Of a stretch of DNA of 64,000 nt, positions 46,185 to 53,688 are shown piece after piece. The DNA is from a virus. Position 1 is the stretch's first letter, and every line of letters starts with the position of its first letter. Under the pieces are notes generated by a model. It saw only the letters and a list, made by a program, of their open reading frames with translations. It had not been told where the DNA came from and made no database searches. The stretch lies in IMG/VR virus record IMGVR_UViG_3300009376_000011, positions 1 to 64,000 of that record. One strand, given 5' to 3'. The translations under genes and the position numbers were made by a program.

Positions 46185-48089
46185 CTATCTTATGGGACAG
46201 GCTCCGGTAGCGCAATCATCATTAAGTAATTCACTGACTCCTGCTCCTACTAGAACATTCTTGTTATTTATTCCTAGAAGCATTTCTTCGTACTGCTGTT
46301 TAGTGATCTCTTCAAGAGGTGCTTGATCGAATCCGTGTTCGTTGTGCAGCAGGAAAGAGACGGATTTCATCGTTGACCAGTTCTTTTCAAGGAACTCTTG
46401 GACGCTCTCCAATTCTCCGGGTTTGATGTAAACAGTGACGGAAACAGCGTTATCTGCCCATTCTTCTTGAATGCGACATTGAAGTTCCAATTGTTCGATT
46501 GCCGTCATGTCGGCAGCAACGATTGTTTCTTTGGGAAATTCGCAAGGAAATTCAACAACTTTGGTTCGGTTGTCGTTTTCAACCCATTCAATGTGGTAGC
46601 CGCGTTGTTCGCAGTAGTCCAGCAGGGGATCTCCGGATGCCATACGAACTCTGCGGATGTGATGTTCGCTGTAGCCGGGATGAATACCGGGGGTGACCCC
46701 GGCGAGAAGACTTAGGGTTCCGCTGGGTTTGATTGTTGTGAGTCGAACCGAGGTCGGCCACTCTTTGTAGGTTGACCAGTAGCGGTCGAAGTCGCGAAGT
46801 GCTTCATAGGCAGGGGAAAGCCATTCAAGTTTTTCCAAGGATTGGGTTACGCCTGTAATCCCAAGTCCCAGCCGCATGTTCTTGCTGGTGATCTCATCCG
46901 ATTCTCTGTCAAGGGCGGGAAGAGCGGACACTGCTTTTTGAATCTTGTACAACAATTTGGCAATGTCGATCAGTTCTTCTTGACTTTCGATATTGGGCAG
47001 CATGATTTCTGCGAGGTTGCAGGATTCACGATTGGCGAGGCCAATTTCGGCGCAAGGATTAGTTCCTTCGATTGTTTTATCTTCACGGACTTCGTTTCGA
47101 CGCCCATACTTTCTGGAGGCGTCAAGGTTGAATAGTCCGTAAGGTTCTCCATTGCCGTGGTAGCCCTCCCAGAAGACTTCTGGGATACCAGCGATGTTAG
47201 AAGTAACGATGCTGTTGTTGGACATGGCCCGATGGTGTGGGATATCGCCCAAGTCCCATCGCTTGGCACTAAGGAAGTCAATGTCGTATGGGCTTCCCAG
47301 AGCGATCTCTGCGCTGCGACGCACGTTGCCTGCGACAACGACTGATCCGATTATGTTGCAGATGTCCAACACTTCGGTAGAGGACAGGTTTCGTCCGACG
47401 GCATCGTTCAGAACCGCAGTGATTTTTGTGATTCCTTCAACGAGGATTCCCGGTCCGGACGCTGTGCCTCCGAAAGTTCGGATTGGAGCGCCTGCCGGAC
47501 GAATGAGTTGAGTGGAGTAGGAGAATTCTGTCGGATCGTCTTCGGAGCCGAGATAGGTTTTGATTGCACGCAATAGACATTCTGCCCATCCTTCCCGCTT
47601 GTCGGGAACAATGTAGTCGGCGTCGGCTACGTCATGGTTGTCAACCCGGCCCTGCCGAACGACCCCCAAACGCTGTGGATGGAGGATAGAAAAGCCCACT
47701 CCGCCACCGAGCATGAGTCGTTCAAACATCCAAGCAAAGTCGGAAGGATCCTTGATGTCCACGAACCAGCAGTTGCAGAGGCTATCAAGACCTAAACGGA
47801 AATTGTTGGGTGTTCCCAGTTGCCAAAGCATTCGACCACCGGGCATTCCCTTAAGGTTGAACATGTAGTCGAACATGCGTTCGGCTTCGTCATCGGAAAG
47901 TTCAGCGCCAATTTCGTTAGCACCGTCGATAACTCGTTGGCAAGTTTGTGCCCAATCTTCGGTGGCACCAGTGTTTTTGTCAGTTGTACGAGCGTAAGTA
48001 CGCTTATAGACTATGTATCCAAGTCCACTGAAACCCCATGGAGGTGTCTTTTGAGAGTAGGGGTCTAGGAAAGTTTTTGTAAGCGGCAT
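46185..48089 (-). CDS. nrdJ: Class II (B12-dependent) ribonucleotide reductase
   Basis: The 634-aa single-chain enzyme has the N-terminal region of monomeric class II reductases (TYARTTDKNTGATEDWAQTCQRV and MPGGRMLWQLGT), the catalytic NPCAE (344-348) with the thiyl-radical Cys and Glu, and the C-terminal redox pair CATGAC (C626, C631). It reduces ribonucleotides to deoxyribonucleotides with adenosylcobalamin, independently of oxygen, and so feeds phage DNA synthesis. No small subunit is needed. The host must supply or take up B12. It lies, unexpectedly, among late genes but on the opposite strand. AGAGGA precedes the ATG. Confidence 0.92.
   Translation of the reverse strand: MPLTKTFLDPYSQKTPPWGFSGLGYIVYKRTYARTTDKNTGATEDWAQTCQRVIDGANEIGAELSDDEAERMFDYMFNLKGMPGGRMLWQLGTPNNFRLGLDSLCNCWFVDIKDPSDFAWMFERLMLGGGVGFSILHPQRLGVVRQGRVDNHDVADADYIVPDKREGWAECLLRAIKTYLGSEDDPTEFSYSTQLIRPAGAPIRTFGGTASGPGILVEGITKITAVLNDAVGRNLSSTEVLDICNIIGSVVVAGNVRRSAEIALGSPYDIDFLSAKRWDLGDIPHHRAMSNNSIVTSNIAGIPEVFWEGYHGNGEPYGLFNLDASRKYGRRNEVREDKTIEGTNPCAEIGLANRESCNLAEIMLPNIESQEELIDIAKLLYKIQKAVSALPALDRESDEITSKNMRLGLGITGVTQSLEKLEWLSPAYEALRDFDRYWSTYKEWPTSVRLTTIKPSGTLSLLAGVTPGIHPGYSEHHIRRVRMASGDPLLDYCEQRGYHIEWVENDNRTKVVEFPCEFPKETIVAADMTAIEQLELQCRIQEEWADNAVSVTVYIKPGELESVQEFLEKNWSTMKSVSFLLHNEHGFDQAPLEEITKQQYEEMLLGINNKNVLVGAGVSELLNDDCATGACPIR
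46187..46215 (-). promoter_or_regulatory. Promoter TTGCGC-N17-TAAGAT inside the nrdJ 3' end
   Basis: On the minus strand TTGCGC (46215-46210) lies 17 nt from TAAGAT (46192-46187), both within or next to the last codons of the ribonucleotide reductase gene. It would express the zinc-ribbon protein and its downstream neighbour separately from nrdJ, with a leader of about 5 nt. Confidence 0.62.
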
Positions 48090-48163
48090 ATGATCCTCTG
48101 GCTTAATGTGAGGTGTTTAAAGAAGGTGCCATAGTATGTCACAACCCTCAAATACTAAAAGGG

Positions 48164-48442
48164 TTAAAGCAGACCTAATTCTTCTGCTTTTTCTCTGCTG
48201 ATCCTGCTTCCAGCGGGAAGAATCAATACTTTGGCTAGATGTTCAGAAGTGAGCCAACGTTTTTCAATGATGTCCTTCTCAACAGTGAAGATGTTCTCGT
48301 CATCTATGTTTTCTTCAAACATAATCGTGTGATCTTCGGGTGTGCAAGTCATGGAGGAATTCCCGCAGATGATACACGGACCCGGTTCGTAGGCGGCGAA
48401 TTCGATTCCGCTGAAATGGGGTTTGTCCGTTCTTCCTACCAT
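48164..48442 (-). CDS. Hypothetical protein (92 aa) with CxxC
   Basis: Upstream of nrdJ on the same strand. It contains CIICG early and a C-terminal segment ILPAGSRISREKAEELGLL that resembles a KH-like or winged-helix piece often found at the end of small phage proteins. The single CxxC suggests redox or half of a zinc site; association with nrdJ makes a glutaredoxin-like function tempting, but no thioredoxin fold is evident. No ribosome binding site is seen before the ATG. Confidence 0.6.
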   Translation of the reverse strand: MVGRTDKPHFSGIEFAAYEPGPCIICGNSSMTCTPEDHTIMFEENIDDENIFTVEKDIIEKRWLTSEHLAKVLILPAGSRISREKAEELGLL

Positions 48443-48484
48443 AGACAGACCCTACACCAAGAAGCGGGTTCATGGAGGGACGCG

Positions 48485-48508
48485 AAAAGGGAGGACCGAA
48501 GTCCTCCC
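48485..48508 (-). terminator. UUCG-capped terminator (minus strand)
   Basis: On the minus strand an 8-bp stem GGGAGGAC/GTCCTCCC encloses a TTCG loop and is followed by TTTT, a very stable tetraloop hairpin typical of intrinsic terminators. It ends the transcript of the gene at 48586-48831. Confidence 0.85.
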
Positions 48509-48585
48509 TGTTCACTCGTTAGGTTGTGGTGGGACGCATAGTGGGGCTATGTGTTATGTCACCTCAGCCTGTCAGATTTCGTGGG

Positions 48586-48831
48586 TTAGACAGATTCGCT
48601 GTAACGCTCGTCCGAACCCAAAGCCTCAAAGGCTGCGTTGTAAATCCTTACGAACTCTTCAGGGTAAAGAGCCTCCAAGGTCTTGTGGGCCTTGTACGCG
48701 GCGGTCATCTTGCGACGCTGCCGAATCTTACGGGCCTCAGCCTTGGCTTCTTTTTCGATTACATCTTCGTTGCGGTTGGCAGTCATGATCCTGTTTAGGG
48801 CCACCTGCTCCGCGTCGGTGATGTTGTTCAC
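48586..48831 (-). CDS. Small basic helical protein (81 aa)
   Basis: The start is GTG at 48831, because GAGGAGG precedes it; an in-frame ATG at 48846 sits in the ribosome binding site. The protein is helical and strongly basic in the middle (EKEAKAEARKIRQRRKMTAAYKAHKTLEALYPEEFVRIYNAAF). The gene is a complete transcription unit of its own: promoter, palindromic operator and terminator. That suggests tight regulation of a possible DNA-binding or host-directed factor; no family is recognised. Confidence 0.72.
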   Translation of the reverse strand: MNNITDAEQVALNRIMTANRNEDVIEKEAKAEARKIRQRRKMTAAYKAHKTLEALYPEEFVRIYNAAFEALGSDERYSESV

Positions 48832-48866
48832 GGTGTTCCTCCTCATATCTTAGGTATAGGTTATCC

Positions 48867-48907
48867 GTGTGAACACACAGGATAGCAAGTGTCACGATAA
48901 AGCGCAA
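48867..48907 (-). promoter_or_regulatory. Promoter TTGCGC-N17-TATCCT with palindromic operator at the start site
   Basis: On the minus strand TTGCGC (48907-48902) lies 17 nt from TATCCT (48884-48879), preceded by TGC (extended -10). A perfect 12-bp palindrome GTGTGAACACAC (48867-48878) directly follows the -10, so it covers the expected transcription start near 48872. A dimeric repressor bound there would block initiation. Confidence 0.7.
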
Positions 48908-48916
48908 GTATTTGAA

Positions 48917-49216
48917 TTACTTTTCCTTGTTGGCATGTAGGGCCGAGAAGATGAAGTAGATGAGCATCCCGCAGAAGAAGAGTCTAGAGGCGTTGAAGTA
49001 TCCAATTCCGGGGGAGAGTTCAGTGAAATTCGGATAAGCGTTGATGACGATGTGGTTAGCCCACAGAAGTATTAGTCCACCGAAGCAACTAATCAGTGCG
49101 GCAGATCCCACTACGTTGATAAATGTTTTGATAATGCCTCTCCTCTTCTGCTCTGTAACGGTGTCTTGTGATGTAAGATTCTGAATGAGTCGATCAAAGT
49201 CGTTTCTTTCGTCCAT
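48917..49216 (-). CDS. Two-helix membrane protein (99 aa), leaderless
   Basis: After a charged cytoplasmic N-terminus (MDERNDFDRLIQNLTSQ) there are two hydrophobic segments, FINVVGSAALISCFGGLILL and LFFCGMLIYFIFSAL, and a basic end. The topology is N-in/C-in. It has no ribosome binding site; its promoter (TTGCAT-N17-TATGAT) ends 6 nt before the ATG. A membrane protein with its own promoter in a late region could serve as superinfection exclusion or holin. It is the first gene of the minus-strand block. Confidence 0.75.
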   Translation of the reverse strand: MDERNDFDRLIQNLTSQDTVTEQKRRGIIKTFINVVGSAALISCFGGLILLWANHIVINAYPNFTELSPGIGYFNASRLFFCGMLIYFIFSALHANKEK

Positions 49217-49222
49217 GAACAG

Positions 49223-49251
49223 ATCATACTAGCCCTTGCGGAGCGATGCAA
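49223..49251 (-). promoter_or_regulatory. Leaderless promoter TTGCAT-N17-TATGAT
   Basis: On the minus strand TTGCAT (49251-49246), 17 nt, TATGAT (49228-49223), then 6 nt, then the ATG at 49216. The geometry places the transcription start on the start codon, as for the gene at 43219. Confidence 0.75.
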
Positions 49252-49302
49252 TAGGCTAAACTCTTTTTAACTTGTCACAAATGGCTTTAGGAGAAATAGC
49301 CC

Positions 49303-49449
49303 ATGCCCATACCAGACACTGGCAGAGATGTAGAACCTCGCGGACCTCGTCGTCGGCGTCCGGGTTGGCGTGATCGGCTCAACCGCGCTGCGGCCCGTGC
49401 CGCTGCCGCTGCCGCTCGTCGGCTACGTCGTGACCGGAATCGGAGTTAA
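49303..49449 (+). CDS. Small Arg/Ala-rich protein (48 aa)
   Basis: ATG at 49303 with AGGAG eight nt upstream. The sequence starts MPIPDTGRDVEPRGPRRRRP and continues with an Ala/Arg helix, including a run of six alanines encoded by repeated GCY codons. It is strongly basic and would bind nucleic acid or an acidic surface. It lies first in the plus-strand connector/tail unit, 20 nt before the connector gene, and was too short for routine gene calling. Confidence 0.62.
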   Translation: MPIPDTGRDVEPRGPRRRRPGWRDRLNRAAARAAAAAARRLRRDRNRS

Positions 49450-49468
49450 TGGAGGTTAGAAGACCGAC

Positions 49469-50107
49469 ATGGCTCTTGTAACTACTGCCGATCTAAAAAA
49501 GTACATGGATATTACTTTTAGTAATGTTCAAGAAGATGCTGCCCAAATGATAGTTGATGGGTTGGAAGCCGACTTGGAGCATTACATCGGTCGTCCTGTT
49601 TCTGCTGCGTCTTTTTCGGAGTCGCATGTAGCGCCAGCCAATTACTCTGGCTCATCTCAATATAGTTTTTTTTATGACTACAATCTTGACAGGACGAGTA
49701 GCGCTGTATCGGATGTGACGAAGCCGCCGTTTGTTCTTTATACGCGTCGGTCGCCAGTGGTATCTGTTGCTAGTTTGACCGTACAGGGTCAGAGTGATTC
49801 TTCCGCGACGACTCAAACGGTTGGTACTGATTATGTGGTGCGAAGATATGGCGTTGATATGTTCACAGTTCAGGATAATGATATAATTGTTATCAATTAT
49901 ACGGCTGGTTTGGATGCTTCCGCAGACAATACATCAGCATTGAAACTCATTATTCTTAGGGCAGCGTCACGCGAAGTTCAAAACCTTCATGATGATGTGG
50001 TCGGTATGAAAGACTTGACAACGCGCAATGTCGCTCCCGTGGAGACTGGTTTCACAGAAAACGAACTTAACTCAGTTAAACGGTGGCGTCGCGTCAGGGT
50101 GGCCTGA
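49469..50107 (+). CDS. Head-tail connector protein (gp6-like)
   Basis: The 212-aa protein starts MALVTTADLKKYMDITFSNVQEDAAQMIVDGLEADLEHYIGR, the pattern of head-completion adaptors of the HK97 gp6/SPP1 gp15 group: a helical bundle with one inserted beta region. It ends in REVQNLHDDVVGMKDL, typical of the last helix. It should bind below the portal and form the neck. GGAGG precedes the ATG. Confidence 0.78.
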   Translation: MALVTTADLKKYMDITFSNVQEDAAQMIVDGLEADLEHYIGRPVSAASFSESHVAPANYSGSSQYSFFYDYNLDRTSSAVSDVTKPPFVLYTRRSPVVSVASLTVQGQSDSSATTQTVGTDYVVRRYGVDMFTVQDNDIIVINYTAGLDASADNTSALKLIILRAASREVQNLHDDVVGMKDLTTRNVAPVETGFTENELNSVKRWRRVRVA

Positions 50108-50109
50108 CC

Positions 50110-50604
50110 ATGAGCAGAATCGAAGCGCGTGGAGTTTTAAAAACCAGAGCCTATTTTGCGGGCATGGTTAGGCGAGCAACGAATTTCCATTCCCAGTTGA
50201 AATGGGCACGCGACGAAATCAAAAAAGCAAACCGGATGAATTTTGCCACTGATGGTGTGGCATCTGGGAAAAAGTGGAACGCTCTAGATCTAGAATACCA
50301 GTCGTGGAAAATACGACGGTATGGCAATTTGCCTACGATGATTAGAGAAGGCGATTTGTATCGTCAGTTGACCTCCCTGTCTGGTCGGGTCAACCATGTT
50401 GGATTGAAGACAGCCCAGTTCGGAACTGATTTAGAATATGCAGAATTTCATCAGACGGGTACAAGGTTCATGCCAGCCAGAAAGATCGTGTTCGTCCCGA
50501 AAGGGTTCGCCCACGATTTAGGAGTCGAAGTGGCGGAATATTTGGTGTATGGTCAAAAGGGCACTAGGGAATATAAGAAACTAAAAGCATTGGCGTTTGA
50601 CTAA
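50110..50604 (+). CDS. Tail completion/virion morphogenesis protein (Mu gpG-like)
   Basis: The start is ATG at 50110, just beyond the connector's stop (TGACCATG). The 164-aa protein has the pattern of the phage virion morphogenesis family: GKKWNALDLEYQSWKIRRYG, then IREGDLYRQLTS, then LEYAEFHQTGTRFMPARKIVF. Such proteins sit at the head-tail junction and are needed for joining. The order connector, completion protein, terminator, sheath fits a myovirus. Confidence 0.78.
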   Translation: MSRIEARGVLKTRAYFAGMVRRATNFHSQLKWARDEIKKANRMNFATDGVASGKKWNALDLEYQSWKIRRYGNLPTMIREGDLYRQLTSLSGRVNHVGLKTAQFGTDLEYAEFHQTGTRFMPARKIVFVPKGFAHDLGVEVAEYLVYGQKGTREYKKLKALAFD

Positions 50605-51491
50605 TGGTTGCAACAATGGAAGGCCCAGCAGCGGCCAAGAAGTATGTAAATGATTTTCTTGCGGCTGATATGCCGACAAGATTGTTGAACTATCGGAATA
50701 CGTTGAGTTTGTCGGATAGTGAACTTCCGAACCCAGTTAAGTATTTGACGTTTGAACCTTTGACTTTGGATAACTGGCCGACGTTGATTACATTGGTGGA
50801 GTCCACCGGACAGATTGTTAAAGATTCCTACGAACCGGGATTGGATGCTCTTTATCAGGTCATTTATCGGATGCGTACCTATTGTTGGGTTCGGGCCACA
50901 GGGGCTAATGAGGTAACGGTTGCCCGAGACAATATGACAATGGTGGTGCGAGATGCACTACTAGATCGTCCTGCCCTTCGTACCGCTGCACAGGAAGGTA
51001 CAGATTGTGAGATCAAAGTCGATGAGGGAACCCTTACCGAAGACTTTTCTGATCTAACGTTGCTAAAAGGTGAACGTTTCCTTGCGGCTTCATTTTTATC
51101 GTATGAACTGAGTCTGTATGAATCTATCGGTCGTGCGAATGCGGGAGTAATGCTGACTGGTGTGTTGAACGAATCTTTGATGGAAAAGGTTCCTAATAAC
51201 CCAACGATGCTTGGGGGAACAGGTGGAGACACCAATGCGACGCTGAGTTGGAAAGCACCGACCTACGACGGTGGCGGGCCTAATCCGATTACTGGTTACA
51301 CAATTCAAGCCTCCACGAATAAGGGAGTGACTTGGGCAACAGTTGTTGCTAATACTGCAAGTTTGAACCCGACCCATGTTGTGGGGGGGTTATCTAATGC
51401 GACTTCTTACACGTTTAGAGTGGCTGCTTTAAATGCTGATGGAACTGGTGCATATTCATCTGCTTCAGGAAACATCATACCTTCTGCTTGA
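50604..51491 (+). CDS. Neck/tail-terminator-like protein with C-terminal fibronectin type III domain
   Basis: The N-terminal 185 residues occupy the place of the tail terminator in the gene order and contain the segment YEPGLDALYQVIYRMRTYCWVRA seen in such proteins. A clear FN3 domain (about 196-295) follows, with VPNNPTM, ATLSWKAP, ITGYTIQAST, LSNATSYTFRVAALNADGTG. FN3 domains decorate virions and may bind host surface glycans. The start overlaps the previous stop (TAATG). Confidence 0.72.
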   Translation: MVATMEGPAAAKKYVNDFLAADMPTRLLNYRNTLSLSDSELPNPVKYLTFEPLTLDNWPTLITLVESTGQIVKDSYEPGLDALYQVIYRMRTYCWVRATGANEVTVARDNMTMVVRDALLDRPALRTAAQEGTDCEIKVDEGTLTEDFSDLTLLKGERFLAASFLSYELSLYESIGRANAGVMLTGVLNESLMEKVPNNPTMLGGTGGDTNATLSWKAPTYDGGGPNPITGYTIQASTNKGVTWATVVANTASLNPTHVVGGLSNATSYTFRVAALNADGTGAYSSASGNIIPSA

Positions 51492-51514
51492 TAACCCTAT
51501 ATGGGTGCTAATAT
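51488..51514 (+). promoter_or_regulatory. Possible late promoter with palindromic spacer before the sheath gene
   Basis: TTGATA (51488-51493) overlaps the stop codon of the upstream gene. The palindrome ACCC-TATAT-GGGT follows, then TAATAT (51509-51514, 15-nt spacer) or TATAAA (51512-51517, 18-nt spacer). The same arrangement, TTGATA plus a C-run/G-run inverted repeat plus an AT -10, occurs before the tail chaperone gene at 53623. Confidence 0.45.
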
Positions 51515-51609
51515 AAAAAGCGGACAGATACATGCAATGAAAGACCTTCAGAGCCATGTAAGATTTGTCCACAAAGTTCGTCATCGGCCCAACAACGGAG
51601 GCGCGGGGA

Positions 51610-53109
51610 ATGCCCGGAATCGTAATTAACACCGCAACTAGAAGCGGACCATCAGGAACTGGGGAGACGATCTCAGCGCAGGCGTTTATGGTGGGTACCA
51701 CTGAACGTGGTCAGACATCTGAGCCTAAACTGATTCGCAATCTCACTGAGTACACAAAGTTTTTTGGTAAGTATGTTGTAGGAAACTTGCATACTTACGC
51801 TCAGACTTATTTTGAAGAGGGTGGATCGCGCTTGTATGTTCAGCGTGCTGTAGCCGATGATGCTGTAGCGGGTAGCCGTGCTTTTGTTAATTCTGCCGGT
51901 TCGACAGTTGCCACATTTTCTGCCGCAGACGTTGGGGCATGGGCAGCAAATCTAGATGTTCAGATTGTGGCTGGTGATGTTTCCGGTGTTCGTGTCAAGG
52001 TATTTCTTGATGACGAACTCGTATTGCACACTAACGATTTGACCACGCTTGATGCTTTGATCGCCGCTGTTAATGCGGAAGAGCCTACTCGTCATTTGGT
52101 TACAGTTGCTAAAGAGTCGGGGGCCACGACTCTGCCGGTGGCGACATCTGCGGTGGCTATGTCTGCTGGTGCTGATGGAACGCTGGTTACTGATGCCAGT
52201 TCAACCGACAACTATATTGAGGGTTTGGCAAAGATTGGCAAGGATCTTGGTCCGGGTTCAGTTTCGATTCCCGGTATTGCAACTGCTAACTCTTATTGGC
52301 ACGCACTTATTGATCACGCGAAACTAAATGACCGGATTGCTATTTGTGCGTTTACCGAGGCTGCCAGTCATACGACTGCCAAGAGTTCTTTGAGCGGTGC
52401 TTCCCCAACGATTTATGCTGATAACGATGCCCATTATGCGGCCTTCTATTATCCGTGGGTGAAGATCCCCGATCCGGCTAATGCTGGTTTGACGGTTACC
52501 AACGCACCTGACGCTTATGTTCAGGCGAAACGTTCCAAGGCTGCTAACGAGGTTGGAGGCCCGTGGCGTGTTGGCGCTGGCGCTATTTCAGAGGCGAAGT
52601 ATGTCAGTGGCTTGGCCCCACCGTCAGGCACGACGATGGACAAGGCAACTGGTGACGAGTTGGATAACTCTCGCATCAATGCGTTGCGAATCATTAACGG
52701 CGGTGTTCGTGTCTATGGTGCCCGTTCTGCTTCTGTGACTGAATCCGATTGGCGATTCATTACTTCACGGGACACGATCAACCACATTGTTTATCTGACC
52801 GAGTTGGAGTTGGAACGTCACACGTTCTCCACTATCGACAATCGGGGTGGGCTGTTTTCGGCCATCCGGTCTTCGCTGATTGGCATTTTGGAACCGATTA
52901 AAAAGGCTGGTGGCCTGTACTCAGCCCACGATTCATCGGGCGCATTGGTAGATGATGGCTATGTGGTAACTGTCGCTGATAGTAATAATCCTGCTAATCA
53001 GTTGGCAGTTGGTCAAGTCACTGCCGATGTTGCAGTCAGGGTGTCGGCTGTTGGTGATAAGATTACTGTCAACATCACGAAGTCCAACCTTACGGCTGGC
53101 GTACTCTAA
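51610..53109 (+). CDS. Contractile tail sheath protein
   Basis: From ATG 51610 (MPGIVINTATRSGPSG, GGAGG eight nt upstream) the protein has 499 aa. The N-terminal PGIVI strand, VQRAVADDAVAG, the mid-region YYPWVKIPDP, WRVGAGAISEAKYVSG and above all INALRIINGGVRVYGARSAS followed by WRFITSRDTINHIV are hallmarks of phage sheath subunits. This gene defines the phage as a myovirus. An upstream TTG at 51565 is in frame but lacks a ribosome binding site. Confidence 0.92.
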   Translation: MPGIVINTATRSGPSGTGETISAQAFMVGTTERGQTSEPKLIRNLTEYTKFFGKYVVGNLHTYAQTYFEEGGSRLYVQRAVADDAVAGSRAFVNSAGSTVATFSAADVGAWAANLDVQIVAGDVSGVRVKVFLDDELVLHTNDLTTLDALIAAVNAEEPTRHLVTVAKESGATTLPVATSAVAMSAGADGTLVTDASSTDNYIEGLAKIGKDLGPGSVSIPGIATANSYWHALIDHAKLNDRIAICAFTEAASHTTAKSSLSGASPTIYADNDAHYAAFYYPWVKIPDPANAGLTVTNAPDAYVQAKRSKAANEVGGPWRVGAGAISEAKYVSGLAPPSGTTMDKATGDELDNSRINALRIINGGVRVYGARSASVTESDWRFITSRDTINHIVYLTELELERHTFSTIDNRGGLFSAIRSSLIGILEPIKKAGGLYSAHDSSGALVDDGYVVTVADSNNPANQLAVGQVTADVAVRVSAVGDKITVNITKSNLTAGVL

Positions 53110-53124
53110 ACAGGGAGTGAATAG

Positions 53125-53595
53125 ATGAAACTTGCACAGAGGCAGATTATCGGCAGGATTGCGCCTTGTACTACGGTTAATGGTATGCCTGCTCCTCCGG
53201 ACTTCCTTGGGCATTTTGCTCAGGTGTCTGGTGGCGAGATCACGGCTTCGGTGGAGAAGGTGTTTGAGGGTGGAAAGAAGTTCCCTGAGACGCTGTGCGC
53301 TCCTGCCGAGGTCGGTGACGTTACTCTGACCCGCCATTATGATCCGGAACGTGACGGTGAATTGGTTGCTGGTCTGCGGGGACGGGTAGGCAGTGCGTAT
53401 TACAACATCACTATTGAAGAGACGAATTGTGATCTTGTAGTGTCGGGTTCTACAAATAACCGAATTTTTACTGAGGCTCTTGTTGTTGGTTTGACTGAGC
53501 CTGATGGCGATGCTTCTTCTGGAGCGCCTGCGACCTTTAGCATTACTTTGGCTATTGGTGGTTTGAAAGAGGGCGCTGCGAATCCCGCTACCTAA
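53125..53595 (+). CDS. Tail tube protein
   Basis: The 156-aa protein directly follows the sheath gene and has the length and beta-rich pattern of myovirus tubes: DVTLTRHYDPERDGELVAGLRGRVG, then YYNITIEETNCDLVV, then PATFSITLAIGGL. It polymerises inside the sheath to form the DNA channel. GGGAG precedes the ATG. Confidence 0.87.
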   Translation: MKLAQRQIIGRIAPCTTVNGMPAPPDFLGHFAQVSGGEITASVEKVFEGGKKFPETLCAPAEVGDVTLTRHYDPERDGELVAGLRGRVGSAYYNITIEETNCDLVVSGSTNNRIFTEALVVGLTEPDGDASSGAPATFSITLAIGGLKEGAANPAT

Positions 53596-53622
53596 TTTTC
53601 GTTTAGGTTATTAACTTAAAAC

Positions 53623-53651
53623 TTGATACCCCGGTAACGGGGTGTTATTAT
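53623..53651 (+). promoter_or_regulatory. Promoter TTGATA-N17-TATTAT with a palindrome filling the spacer
   Basis: TTGATA (53623-53628) and TATTAT (53646-53651) are near-consensus and exactly 17 nt apart. The spacer is an inverted repeat, ACCCCG-GTAA-CGGGGT (53628-53643), which as RNA would also be a small hairpin ending the tube transcript. The element may be a regulated promoter, a processing site, or both. Confidence 0.6.
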
Positions 53652-53688
53652 CTGGATGTCATAACAACGTCCAATGGAGAAATATATT

